Assembly (NCBI RefSeq): GCF_006440735.1
Contig: NZ_VFUA01000070.1
Coordinates: forward strand, 1 to 35,086
Direction: 5' to 3'
Length of the DNA stretch: 35,086 nucleotides
DNA from: Mesorhizobium sp. B2-7-1
GTDB lineage: Bacteria > Pseudomonadota > Alphaproteobacteria > Rhizobiales > Rhizobiaceae
The stretch's first letter is position 1. Each line of letters begins with the position of its first letter. The notes beneath the pieces are model-generated. The model did not search any database. It saw nothing but the letters and a program-made list of their open reading frames with translations, and was not told the DNA's origin. Shown in pieces: positions 1 through 7,737 of this stretch. The position numbers and the translations under genes were made by a program.

Positions 1-930
1 CGTGTAGGCGAGCAAGGCAAGGCCGGTGGCGAAGCTGTCCAGGCCGAGACCTGCATGGAACCAGATCGGCAGATAGATCATGAACGGCCAATAGCTCAGG
101 TTCATCGCCGCCGAGCCGACGATCGCGCCTGAAAACGGACGGATGCGGAAAACCGAAAAGTCGAACATCGGCCGCTTGCTGACCCTTTCGGCGATGAGGA
201 AGGCCACGAAACTCGCGATCGACAGGCCAAGGATCGCCAGGGCGGCCGGGCTGGCGAAGCCAAGCTCCGTTCCCTGCGTGATGTAGAAGACGAGGCAGAA
301 GACCGAAGGCGACAACGTCAGGATGCCGGCGAGGTCCAGCCTGCCTGCTTGCGGATCCTTCGATTCACGGACGCCGCCCAACGCAAGCACGAAGGCGACG
401 ATCGCAAGTGCCACATGGATGAGGAACACCCACTGCCAGCTCGATACGGCGACGATGCCGCCGCCGATGATCGGGCCGAAACCGAGGCCGACGCCGAAGA
501 TGACGCCCCACCAGCCCCAGGCGACCGCGCGTTCTCGGCCTTCCTGGAATTCGTGCGACAGCACGGCGAGCTGGCAGATCAGCATCGCGCCGCCGCTCAG
601 GCCCTGCAGGAATCGGGCGACGATCAGAGTCGAGATGTTGTCCGCCAGGCCGCAGATCAGCGAGGCGAGCCCGAAGGCGGCGATCGAGACCAGGAAGACG
701 CGCTTGCGCCCATAACGATCCGCAATGGTGCCGACCGCCATCAGCACGGTCGTCACGGCGATGGTATACGCGTTCATTACCCATTGCAGTTGCTTGAAGT
801 CCGCTTTGAGCACCTGTTCCAGGGTCGGCAGGACGGTCGGGACGCTCGATATCTCCAGCCCGAACATCAGGCAGGCAAGACATGCGGCGAACAGAACGAC
901 GATGCCTCGGCTCGTGAGGGCAGGTGCCAT
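1..930 (-). CDS. MFS drug/solute efflux transporter (DHA2/EmrB-QacA-like), C-terminus cut off
   Basis: This is a proton-driven major facilitator superfamily exporter in the inner membrane. Translation from the ATG at 930 gives about 310 codons that stay open to the window edge, so the C-terminal part is missing. The first membrane helix is followed by the EQVLKADFKQLQWVMNAY segment typical of DHA2 exporters. Motif A (DRYGRKR) lies at residues 71-77, and a glycine-rich motif C-like stretch (GLGFGPIIGG) lies in the fifth helix. These features suggest a 14-helix DHA2 member, but the missing end prevents a helix count. It is divergent from the LysR gene at 1087 with about 156 bases between them, so that regulator probably controls it. 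The substrate cannot be read from sequence. Confidence 0.85.
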   Translation of the reverse strand, partial: MAPALTSRGIVVLFAACLACLMFGLEISSVPTVLPTLEQVLKADFKQLQWVMNAYTIAVTTVLMAVGTIADRYGRKRVFLVSIAAFGLASLICGLADNISTLIVARFLQGLSGGAMLICQLAVLSHEFQEGRERAVAWGWWGVIFGVGLGFGPIIGGGIVAVSSWQWVFLIHVALAIVAFVLALGGVRESKDPQAGRLDLAGILTLSPSVFCLVFYITQGTELGFASPAALAILGLSIASFVAFLIAERVSKRPMFDFSVFRIRPFSGAIVGSAAMNLSYWPFMIYLPIWFHAGLGLDSFATGLALLAYT

Positions 931-1086
931 GGTCAAACCTCTCGAATTCCTTGGTCTTGAATTGCTTGGGGCAGGGCGAAACCGGATGGCCGTTTGCCGT
1001 TGCGCCCAACCCACATTAGGGCAGGCTTGATCATTTTAGAATTGCATGGTTGGCTATTTCAGAGACAACAAAACAGGATAGCTGAC

Positions 1087-1989
1087 ATGACGCTGGACGT
1101 AGATGCGGTAAAAGCCTTCGTCACCGTCGCCGACTTGCGCAGCTTCACGCGCGCCGCCGAGGCTCTCGGCAGCACCCAGGGCGCGATCAGCGTCAAGCTT
1201 AAGCGGCTGGAGGATCGGATCGGCGAAAGACTGATCGAGCGGACGCCGAGGCTGGTGCGCCTTTCGGCACGCGGCGCGGTGTTCCTGGAGCCAGCGCGCG
1301 AGCTGCTTGCCGCGCATGACCGCGCTCTCGCCAGCCTCACGGCTGTTCGCCGCCATTTCCGGCTGGGCATCGCCACCCATGTCGGCGGCGCCGAGGTGCC
1401 GACCTTGCTGGCGCGGCTCAGCGCGCATGATCCGGCTTTGACCATCGAGGTGCGGCTCGACGATTCACGCGACCTGCTCGCTGCCTTCGATCGCGGCGAG
1501 CTCGACGCCGCGATCGTGCGGCGCGAGGACGACCGCCGCGACGGCGAGGTGTTGGCGCCAGAGCATTTCGGCTGGTACGCCACGCCGGATTTCGTCTATC
1601 GCGCCGGAGAGCCGCTGCGGCTGGCCGCTTCCGCGCCCTCCTGCAGCATCCGCGACATCGTCACCGGCGCGCTCGACGCGGTCGGCATACCGTGGACGCA
1701 AGTTTTCCTGGGCTGCGGTTCCTTCGCGGTTGCGGAGGCCGTGTCGGCGGGCCTTGCCGCCGGTGCCTTCTCGTCTCGCCTGGTTCCGCCCGGCACGATC
1801 GAGATCAGCCGCAAATTCGGCCTGCCGCCGCTGCCGGCATCGGAGATCGTGCTGTTGTCCACGCTCTCCGACGCCCAGTCGCGCGATGCATTGCGCACCC
1901 TTGCCATGGCGTTTCGCGAGCATCGTCCGACCGCCAGCGGCGCGCGTCCCCGTTTCCGCAACTCGCAAATGGCCGACAGCCCTATCTGA
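1087..1989 (+). CDS. LysR-family transcriptional regulator
   Basis: A 300-residue LysR-type DNA-binding regulator. The N-terminal winged helix-turn-helix spans about residues 5-62 (AVKAFVTVADLRSFTRAAEALGSTQ, followed by the recognition helix AISVKLKRLEDRIG). The rest is the periplasmic-binding-like effector domain, starting around FRLGIATHVGG. I chose the ATG at 1087 because it places the helix-turn-helix at the usual distance from the N-terminus; an upstream in-frame start at 994 would add 31 residues unlike the family. It is divergent from the MFS gene, the common arrangement for a LysR regulator and its target. Its 3' end converges on the frameshifted methyltransferase. The effector is unknown. 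Confidence 0.88.
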   Translation: MTLDVDAVKAFVTVADLRSFTRAAEALGSTQGAISVKLKRLEDRIGERLIERTPRLVRLSARGAVFLEPARELLAAHDRALASLTAVRRHFRLGIATHVGGAEVPTLLARLSAHDPALTIEVRLDDSRDLLAAFDRGELDAAIVRREDDRRDGEVLAPEHFGWYATPDFVYRAGEPLRLAASAPSCSIRDIVTGALDAVGIPWTQVFLGCGSFAVAEAVSAGLAAGAFSSRLVPPGTIEISRKFGLPPLPASEIVLLSTLSDAQSRDALRTLAMAFREHRPTASGARPRFRNSQMADSPI

Positions 1990-2066
1990 AGCTGCCGGCT
2001 TGCGCGTTAGTTGACGTGAGCGCCTACGGCCGTCCGAAGAGCAGCATGGTCTGTGTTGGAGCGTGT

Positions 2067-2721
2067 TCAGTTGGGCCGCATCGACAACTCGACGTCGTCA
2101 CCGAACGGCGTCGACATGTAGCCTCCGGCCGGCGCGCGCACCCGCTCCAGATAGTCGGGCGAGAAGTCGGCATTGTCGGCGATGACCAGCGCGCCGGGCC
2201 TGAGCCGGCTCTCGACCAGGCTCAATATCTCCGGATAGAGCGCCTTGGCGCCGTCGAGCAGCAACAGGTCTATCCGGTCGGGCAGGTCCTTGCTCAGCGT
2301 TTCCAGCGCGTCGCCCTCGCGGATCTCCACCAGGTCGATGAGGCCGCCTTCGGTCAGGTTGGACTTGGCCCGCACCACCTTGGACGGCTCGAATTCGGTC
2401 GTGATCAGGCGGCCGCCGCCATTGTCGCGCAGCGCCGCGGCCAGATAGAGCGTCGAGATGCCGAACGAGGTGCCGAATTCGACGATGATGCGCGCGCCGG
2501 TGCCGCGCCAGCATGTAGAGCAGCGTGCCGGTCTCCGGCGAGACCGCGAGCCACAGATCCTTCAGGCTGCCGTAGAACTGGCGATATTCGGTCTTGCTGT
2601 GGATGAGGCGCGTCCGTTCCTCGCGCGAGTACCGGGCGATCGCCGGGCTGGTCGCCGCATCCGCTTCCTTGAACAGGCGGGCGAGCAGCAGGGCCAAAGG
2701 GGTTTCGGTCAGGGTCGTCAT
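2067..2721 (-). pseudogene. O-methyltransferase (class I SAM-dependent), frameshifted
   Basis: Two minus-strand frames together make one SAM-dependent methyltransferase of about 218 residues. The N-terminal part starts at ATG 2721 (with GGAG just upstream) and runs through KDLWLAVSPETGTLLYMLAR. After about 2502 the homology continues in the next frame: TGARIIVEFGTSFGISTLYL (SAM-binding motif I), then RAKSNLTEGGLIDLVEIREG, IDLLLLDGAKALYPEIL and ADNADFSPDYLERV, stopping at 2067. The two frames differ by one base, meaning one extra or two missing bases at about 2499-2508, in a GC-rich run. It may be a true frameshift or a sequencing error; otherwise the domain is intact. It is divergent from the TetR gene at 2806, its likely regulator. 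Confidence 0.8.
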
Positions 2722-2805
2722 CACTGTCTCCGGGCGGGTTCTTGTGTTGCATCGAAAAATACGAATAATCCTTCAGGTTTCCAATTCGCATTCCCGAGCG
2801 CGTCG

Positions 2806-3441
2806 GTGATCATTCGTCCAAGCCCTTCAATTTCCACCCGAAAACAGCCCAAACAGGCGCGCGCCACGGAACTCGTCGCGGCGATTCTGCAGGCGGCTGC
2901 TCAGGTTTTGGCTTCTGAAGGCGCCCAACGTTTCACCACCACGCGCGTGGCGGAAAAGGCCGGCGTCAGCGTCGGCTCGCTCTACCAGTATTTCCCGAAC
3001 AAGGCGGCGCTGCTGTTCCGGCTGCAGAGCGACGAATGGCGCCAGACGACCGAGCTTTTGTGCGGCATCCTCGAAGACGCCGAGCTATCGCCGCTCGAGC
3101 GGATAAGAACGCTGGTCCATGCCTTCATCCGCTCGGAATGCGAGGAAGCGGCAGTGCGCGGCGCGCTGAACGACGCCGCGCCGCTTTATCGCGACGCGCC
3201 GGAGGCGCAGGAGGCGAAAGCCATGGCCGACCGCACGGTGGAGACCTTCCTGCGGGAAGTGCTGCCCGATGTTTCCGCGGCTGCTCGCGCCATGACCGGC
3301 GAGTTGATCATGAAGACGCTGAGCGCCGTGGGAGCGGATTTCTCTGAAAAGGAACGAACGGCCGGCGAGATCGAAGCCTATTCCGATGCGCTCGCCGACA
3401 TGTTCTGCGCCTATCTCCGAAGTCTCGGCCATCGCGGCTGA
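2806..3441 (+). CDS. TetR-family transcriptional regulator
   Basis: A TetR/AcrR repressor of about 211 residues from the GTG at 2806. The helix-turn-helix is clear at residues 22-70: ATELVAAILQAAAQVLASEG, then FTTTRVAEKAGVSVGSLYQY and FPNKAALL. The C-terminal ligand domain is of the rhizobial type with ADRTVETFLREVLPDV. The start is uncertain: the frame is open upstream into the divergent methyltransferase, there is no ATG close to the domain, and no strong ribosome site is visible, so GTG 2806 is the best choice. The gap to the divergent methyltransferase start is about 84 bases, enough for one shared operator. Its 3' end faces the hybrid kinase with only 10 bases between them. Confidence 0.85.
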   Translation: MIIRPSPSISTRKQPKQARATELVAAILQAAAQVLASEGAQRFTTTRVAEKAGVSVGSLYQYFPNKAALLFRLQSDEWRQTTELLCGILEDAELSPLERIRTLVHAFIRSECEEAAVRGALNDAAPLYRDAPEAQEAKAMADRTVETFLREVLPDVSAAARAMTGELIMKTLSAVGADFSEKERTAGEIEAYSDALADMFCAYLRSLGHRG

Positions 3442-3451
3442 GAGCAGGCGA

Positions 3452-6400
3452 TCACTCCGCCGCCGGCGCCAGCGGCCTGACGCGCGCCATCATCGAGCGC
3501 AGCACAGCCGGCTTCAGCGGCTTGTTGACGACCGGAATGTCGAGCCGACCGGCGACCGCGCGCACCTCGCTGGAGCGGTCGGCGGTGACCAGCACGCAGG
3601 CAAGGTCCTGGCCGTAGGCGGCGCGCAGTCTGGCGATCGCATCGAGCCCGGTGCCGCCGTCGAGATGATAGTCGGCGAGCACCAGGTCCGGCTTCGGCGC
3701 GCCGGGCTTCACGAGATCGCCCGATCCCGAAGCCGTCTCGACACGGCAGCCCCAGCCTTCGAGCAGCAGCCGCATGCCGTCGAGGATGCGCGCGTCATTG
3801 TCGATGCAAAGCACATTGAGCCCGGCAAGCGTCGAGGCGAAGCGGGCCGGGGGCTTACTGGCCTCGCGTGGCGGCGTGGCGACCGCCGCGACCGGCAGGA
3901 TGACGGAAAAGCGCGTGCCCTTGCCGGGGTTGGAGTAGATGCGGATCTCGAGCCTCAGCACCCTGGCGATGCGGTCGACGATGGAGAGTCCCAGGCCAAG
4001 GCCTTCGGCCTCGCGCACGCCCTCGTCGAGACGTGTGAACTCGTGGAAGACCGTGTTGAGCTTGTCGCCGGCAATACCGATGCCGGTGTCGATCACCTGG
4101 ATCTCGGCCAGTTCGCCGCACCGGCGCACTCCAACCAGGATGCGGCCCTCGCGCGTGTATTTGATGGCATTCGAGACCAGGTTCTGGATCAGCCGACGCA
4201 GCAGATTGCGGTCGGTCATGACGCCGAGCGAGGATGGCATGATCGTGAGTTCGAGCTTCTTTTCAGCGGCAAGCGGGCGAAAATCGTTGCCGATCTGGCC
4301 GAGCAGTCCGCCGAGATTGAAGGCGGCATCCTCGGGCTTCATCGCGCCGGCGTCGAGCCGCGAGATGTCGAGCACCGCGCCGAGGATGGTCTCGACCGAT
4401 TCCAGCGAGGATTCGATGTTGATCGCCGCCTTGCCCGCCGGTCCCTTGCCGGCCTTCTCGATCAGCGACGAGCAATAGAGCCGGGCGGCGTTCAGCGGCT
4501 GCAGGATGTCGTGGCCCGCGGCGGCGAGGAAGCGCGTCTTGCCGAGATTGGCTTCCTCGGCCAGCATCTGCGCCTGCGCCAGCTCCTCGTTGACGCGGGT
4601 GAGCTCGATGGTGCGGGTCTTGACCCGCTGCTCCAGCGATTCATTGGCCCGCTTCAGCGCCAGGTCCTGTTCGACTCGGCCGGAAATGTCGGCATAGGTG
4701 GCGACGATGCCACCGTCCGGCATCGGGTTGGAGCGCAGCTCCAGGATGCGGCCGGTGGTCTTCAGCTCCATCTGCCATGGGCCGGCGAAGCTGGTCAGCC
4801 GGTTGAGCGTCGTTACGCGCTGGTCGGCGGGAATATCGCCGCGCTCGGCGAGATGGCGCAGGATCCGGTCGAGCGAGACGCCGACCTGGCCCATCTCGTC
4901 CGGCAGGTCGAACAGCAGCCGGTATTGCCGGTTCCAGCAGATCAGCCGGAAATCGCGATCAAAGACGGTGATGCCTTGCTCCATCTGGTCGAGCGCGATC
5001 TGCAAGAGGTCGCGATTGTGCTGCAGCGCCTCGGTGGCGTCGTCGAGCAGCCTGAAGGCATCCTTGGAGTCGCGGTCGTTGCGGCGGAACAGCAGCGACA
5101 GGATGAGCCGCGCTGAGGAAGAGCCGACGGCGCTCGCCAGCAGCTGCTCCGAGAAGCGGATGACATCCATGCTGGCCTGTTCGGTGCCGTGCAGGGAGAC
5201 TTTCGCGTCCCTTTCGAAGGATTGGAACGAGCGCTCCGTGCGCTCGACGCCGAGATAGCGCGAGATCGTATCCTTCAGGTCGTTGACGGTGACGGCGGTG
5301 CGGAAGCGCCTGAGGCTGGGCATCGGGCCGGCCTCGCGCGGCACGAAGATCGCCGCCTGGATGCGCTCCAGCGGCACGGATGCGCGGGAGAGGGAGCCGA
5401 GGACAAAAAACAGCGCGTTGACCGAGAGGCTCCACAGCACGCCGTGGTTCAGCGGCTCGCCCACGGTGCCGAACAGCGCCTGCGGCCTCAGCGCCTCGAA
5501 GCCGAACAGGCCATGGACCACGATGTCGGTAGAGTGACCGACGAGCGAAGGAAGCAGCAGCGTGTACCCCCAGACGGCGATGCCGGCGACCATGCCGAGC
5601 GCGGCGCCCCGGCCATTGGCGCGCCGCCAGATCAGCCCGCCGATCAGCGCCGGCGAAAATTGCGCAATCGCGGCAAACGACATCAGGCCGATCGAGGATA
5701 GCCGCGCGCTGTTGGTGCTCTCGCGGTAGTAGAGGAAGGCGATGAACAGCAGGATGAAGATCGAGGCGCGGCGCACGTTGAGGATCAGCGTCGACCAGTC
5801 CTCGTTCTCCGAGGAACTGGTCTTGAGCACCCGGCGAACGAACAACGGGATGACGAGATCGTTGGAGATCATGATCGACAGCGCGACGCTCTCGACGATC
5901 ACCATGGCGGTTGCCGCCGAAAGGCCGCCGACGAAGGCGGCCATCGCGAGCAGATCATGCCCGCTGAGCAGCGGCAGCGACAGCACGTAAAGGTCGCTGC
6001 TGGTTTTCGTGCCGACCAGCGACAGGCCGGCAAAGGCGATCGGCAGCACGAAGAGGTTGATCGCCACGAGATAGAGCGGGAACACCCAGGTCGCGGTGCG
6101 CAGCTCCGCCTCGCTGCGGTTTTCGACGATGGTGACGTAGAACTGCCGCGGCAGCATCAGCACGGCAAAGCCGCTCAGGCCGGTCAGCACCAGCCAGGTG
6201 GCCAAAGAAGTGCTGTAGCTCATCGCTTGGCGCACCTGGCCATTTCCGGCAAGCCTGGCGAACATGTCGCCGGGCCCGCCGAAGATCAGGAACGTCACCA
6301 TCAGGCCGATGGCGATGAAGGCGGCGAGCTTGACCACGGTCTCGACAGCCACCGCCAGAACCAGCCCGTCCTGATGTTCCGTCGCGTCGGCATGGCGGGT

Positions 6401-6937
6401 GCCGAACAGCACCGCGAACAGCGCCAGCAACATCGCCACCACGAGCGAGATATCGCTGACGAACGGGTCGAAGGAGGGCGGCGAACCGGTATAGTGCTCG
6501 ACCATCAGGCTGACGGAGCCCGAGATCGCCTTGAGCTGCAGCGCGATATAGGGCACCGCGCCGATGGTGGCGATCAGCGTCGCGATCGCCGCGACGGTGA
6601 AGCTCTTGCCGTAGCGGGCGCCGAGGAAGTCGGCGATCGAGGTGATCTTCTCGCTTTTTGCCAGCCGGATCATGCGGTTGAGCAACGGGAAGCCGAACAC
6701 GAAGACCAGCACCGGGCCGGTATAGATGCCGAGGAATTCGAGGCCGCGCTCGGAGGACAGGCCGACCGAGCCGAAAAAGGTCCAGGAGGTGCAGTAGATG
6801 GCGAGGCTGAGCGCATAGATGAAAGGCCGTGCCCGGCCCAGGCCGATCGTAGCCGAACGCCGGTCGCCGACGCTGGCGATGGCGAAGAGCAGCGTCACAT
6901 AGGCGATCGCGATGATGACGACGAACCAGCCCTGCAC
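3452..6937 (-). CDS. Hybrid sensor histidine kinase/response regulator with sodium:solute symporter-like N-terminus
   Basis: A 1161-residue inner-membrane hybrid kinase. Residues 1 to about 510 are a multi-helix SSS/PutP-like domain (for example IYALSLAIYCTSWTFFGSVG and KITSIADFLGARYGKSFTVA). A PAS domain follows at about 645-760 (ALDQMEQGITVFDRDFRLIC), then a coiled coil, a HisKA box GHDILQPLNAARLY with phospho-acceptor His809, an HATPase domain (NLVSNAIKYTREG; DTGIGI; GLGLGLSI) and a receiver with Asp1089 (VLADYHLDGG) and Lys1139. The GTG at 6937 is the start, with AGGAGGA at 6943-6949. The build resembles CbrA-type kinases, in which the transporter-like half is thought to sense or carry a substrate; the signal here is unknown. 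No output regulator is encoded beside it. A palindromic repeat directly abuts its ribosome site. Confidence 0.93.
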   Translation of the reverse strand: MQGWFVVIIAIAYVTLLFAIASVGDRRSATIGLGRARPFIYALSLAIYCTSWTFFGSVGLSSERGLEFLGIYTGPVLVFVFGFPLLNRMIRLAKSEKITSIADFLGARYGKSFTVAAIATLIATIGAVPYIALQLKAISGSVSLMVEHYTGSPPSFDPFVSDISLVVAMLLALFAVLFGTRHADATEHQDGLVLAVAVETVVKLAAFIAIGLMVTFLIFGGPGDMFARLAGNGQVRQAMSYSTSLATWLVLTGLSGFAVLMLPRQFYVTIVENRSEAELRTATWVFPLYLVAINLFVLPIAFAGLSLVGTKTSSDLYVLSLPLLSGHDLLAMAAFVGGLSAATAMVIVESVALSIMISNDLVIPLFVRRVLKTSSSENEDWSTLILNVRRASIFILLFIAFLYYRESTNSARLSSIGLMSFAAIAQFSPALIGGLIWRRANGRGAALGMVAGIAVWGYTLLLPSLVGHSTDIVVHGLFGFEALRPQALFGTVGEPLNHGVLWSLSVNALFFVLGSLSRASVPLERIQAAIFVPREAGPMPSLRRFRTAVTVNDLKDTISRYLGVERTERSFQSFERDAKVSLHGTEQASMDVIRFSEQLLASAVGSSSARLILSLLFRRNDRDSKDAFRLLDDATEALQHNRDLLQIALDQMEQGITVFDRDFRLICWNRQYRLLFDLPDEMGQVGVSLDRILRHLAERGDIPADQRVTTLNRLTSFAGPWQMELKTTGRILELRSNPMPDGGIVATYADISGRVEQDLALKRANESLEQRVKTRTIELTRVNEELAQAQMLAEEANLGKTRFLAAAGHDILQPLNAARLYCSSLIEKAGKGPAGKAAINIESSLESVETILGAVLDISRLDAGAMKPEDAAFNLGGLLGQIGNDFRPLAAEKKLELTIMPSSLGVMTDRNLLRRLIQNLVSNAIKYTREGRILVGVRRCGELAEIQVIDTGIGIAGDKLNTVFHEFTRLDEGVREAEGLGLGLSIVDRIARVLRLEIRIYSNPGKGTRFSVILPVAAVATPPREASKPPARFASTLAGLNVLCIDNDARILDGMRLLLEGWGCRVETASGSGDLVKPGAPKPDLVLADYHLDGGTGLDAIARLRAAYGQDLACVLVTADRSSEVRAVAGRLDIPVVNKPLKPAVLRSMMARVRPLAPAAE

Positions 6938-6949
6938 GCACTTCCTCCT

Positions 6950-7000
6950 AGAGCATGATGCCGAAAAGTGGGAAGCGGTTTTCGGGCGACATCATGCTCT
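6950..7000. repeat. Short palindromic repeat, family 1 (copy a)
   Basis: Outer arms AGAGCATGATG (6950-6960) and CATCATGCTCT (6990-7000) are perfectly complementary over 11 bp. Inner arms CCGAAAA and TTTTCGG enclose GTGGGAAGCGG. A second copy lies at 26402-26450. It touches the ribosome-binding site of the hybrid kinase, so a transcript starting upstream would place a strong hairpin next to that site. Confidence 0.85.
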
Positions 7001-7094
7001 ATTCTTAATTCAAACCCGGTCTCCACCCCAGCCTTGGGGCCCAAGTCCATCGCGGCTTTTGGCGCATATCCTGTTGATGACGCTGCGTAAACAC

Positions 7095-7141
7095 AAACCG
7101 GTGCTTTCGCCTTTTTTCCGGTTTTGCAACCGGGGGTTTTT
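7095..7141 (+). terminator. Attenuator-like hairpin pair or terminator upstream of mscL
   Basis: CCGGTT (7118-7123), loop TTGC and AACCGG (7128-7133) followed by GGG and TTTTT (7137-7141) form an intrinsic-terminator-like structure reading rightward. An upstream AAACCGG (7095-7101) can pair instead with CCGGTTT (7118-7124), which would disrupt the terminator stem. The structure ends about 70 bases before mscL. It could regulate mscL or end a short upstream RNA. The 6-bp stem is modest. Confidence 0.45.
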
Positions 7142-7212
7142 GTTATGGTGGGCGCGGGCCGGCGCCGAAGGACACTGGTGAGGCGGCAGCGCGGCCCGTC
7201 AAGGAGGGACAA

Positions 7213-7635
7213 ATGCTGAAAGAGTTCCAGGAATTCATCTCCAAGGGCAATGTGATGGACTTGGCCGTCGGTGTCATCATCGGCGCGGCCTTCTCCAAGA
7301 TCGTCGATTCGCTGGTCGGCGACATCATCATGCCGATCGTCGGCGCGATTTTCGGCGGATTGGACTTCAACAACTACTTCTTCGGACTGTCCTCGAACGT
7401 CCACGCGACCGCGCTGGCCGACGCCAAGAAGGAGGGCGCCGTTTTCGCCTACGGGTCCTTCATCACCGTCGTGCTGAACTTCCTGATCCTGGCCTTCATC
7501 ATCTTCCTGATGGTCAAGGCGGTGAACAACCTGCGCAAGCGCCTGGAGCGCGAGAAGCCCGCCGCTGCCGCTGCTCCGCCGCCGGCCGATGTGCAGCTTC
7601 TGACCGAAATCCGCGACCTGCTCGCCAAGAGATAA
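7213..7635 (+). CDS. mscL: Large-conductance mechanosensitive channel MscL
   Basis: A 140-residue inner-membrane channel that opens under membrane tension and releases solutes during osmotic downshock. The N-terminal helix and pore-lining first transmembrane segment are classic (FISKGNVMDLAVGVIIGAAF, then SKIVDSLVGDIIMPIVG), followed by a periplasmic loop containing GGLDFNNYFF. The second membrane segment is GSFITVVLNFLILAFIIFLM and the C-terminal helix ends in VQLLTEIRDLLAKR. Length fits the family. The start has a strong AAGGAGG eight bases upstream. It is a single gene with its own terminator directly downstream. Certain by family. Confidence 0.97.
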   Translation: MLKEFQEFISKGNVMDLAVGVIIGAAFSKIVDSLVGDIIMPIVGAIFGGLDFNNYFFGLSSNVHATALADAKKEGAVFAYGSFITVVLNFLILAFIIFLMVKAVNNLRKRLEREKPAAAAAPPPADVQLLTEIRDLLAKR

Positions 7636-7657
7636 TCTTCGGCGAACGTTCTGGACC

Positions 7658-7692
7658 AAAACCCCGGCCCTTGGCGGCCGGGGTTTTCTTTT
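7658..7692 (+). terminator. Rho-independent terminator after mscL
   Basis: AAAACCCCGGCC pairs with GGCCGGGGTTTT across a short CTTGGC loop and is followed by CTTTT. It begins 22 bases after the mscL stop. The A-rich 5' side means it could also work on the opposite strand. Confidence 0.88.
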
Positions 7693-7737
7693 CATCGATC
7701 TGATAATAGCCGTGCCGACACGAACGCGGATCCGCCC

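Noticed and set aside
931..1086. LysR binding box between the MFS and LysR genes
   Set aside because: I looked for a clear T-N11-A palindrome and found none strong enough to report.
3386..5116. 576-residue open frame on the plus strand
   Set aside because: It is antisense to the hybrid kinase, whose domains are unmistakable; long antisense frames are common at this GC content and the product has low-complexity Asp/Arg/Gly-rich composition.
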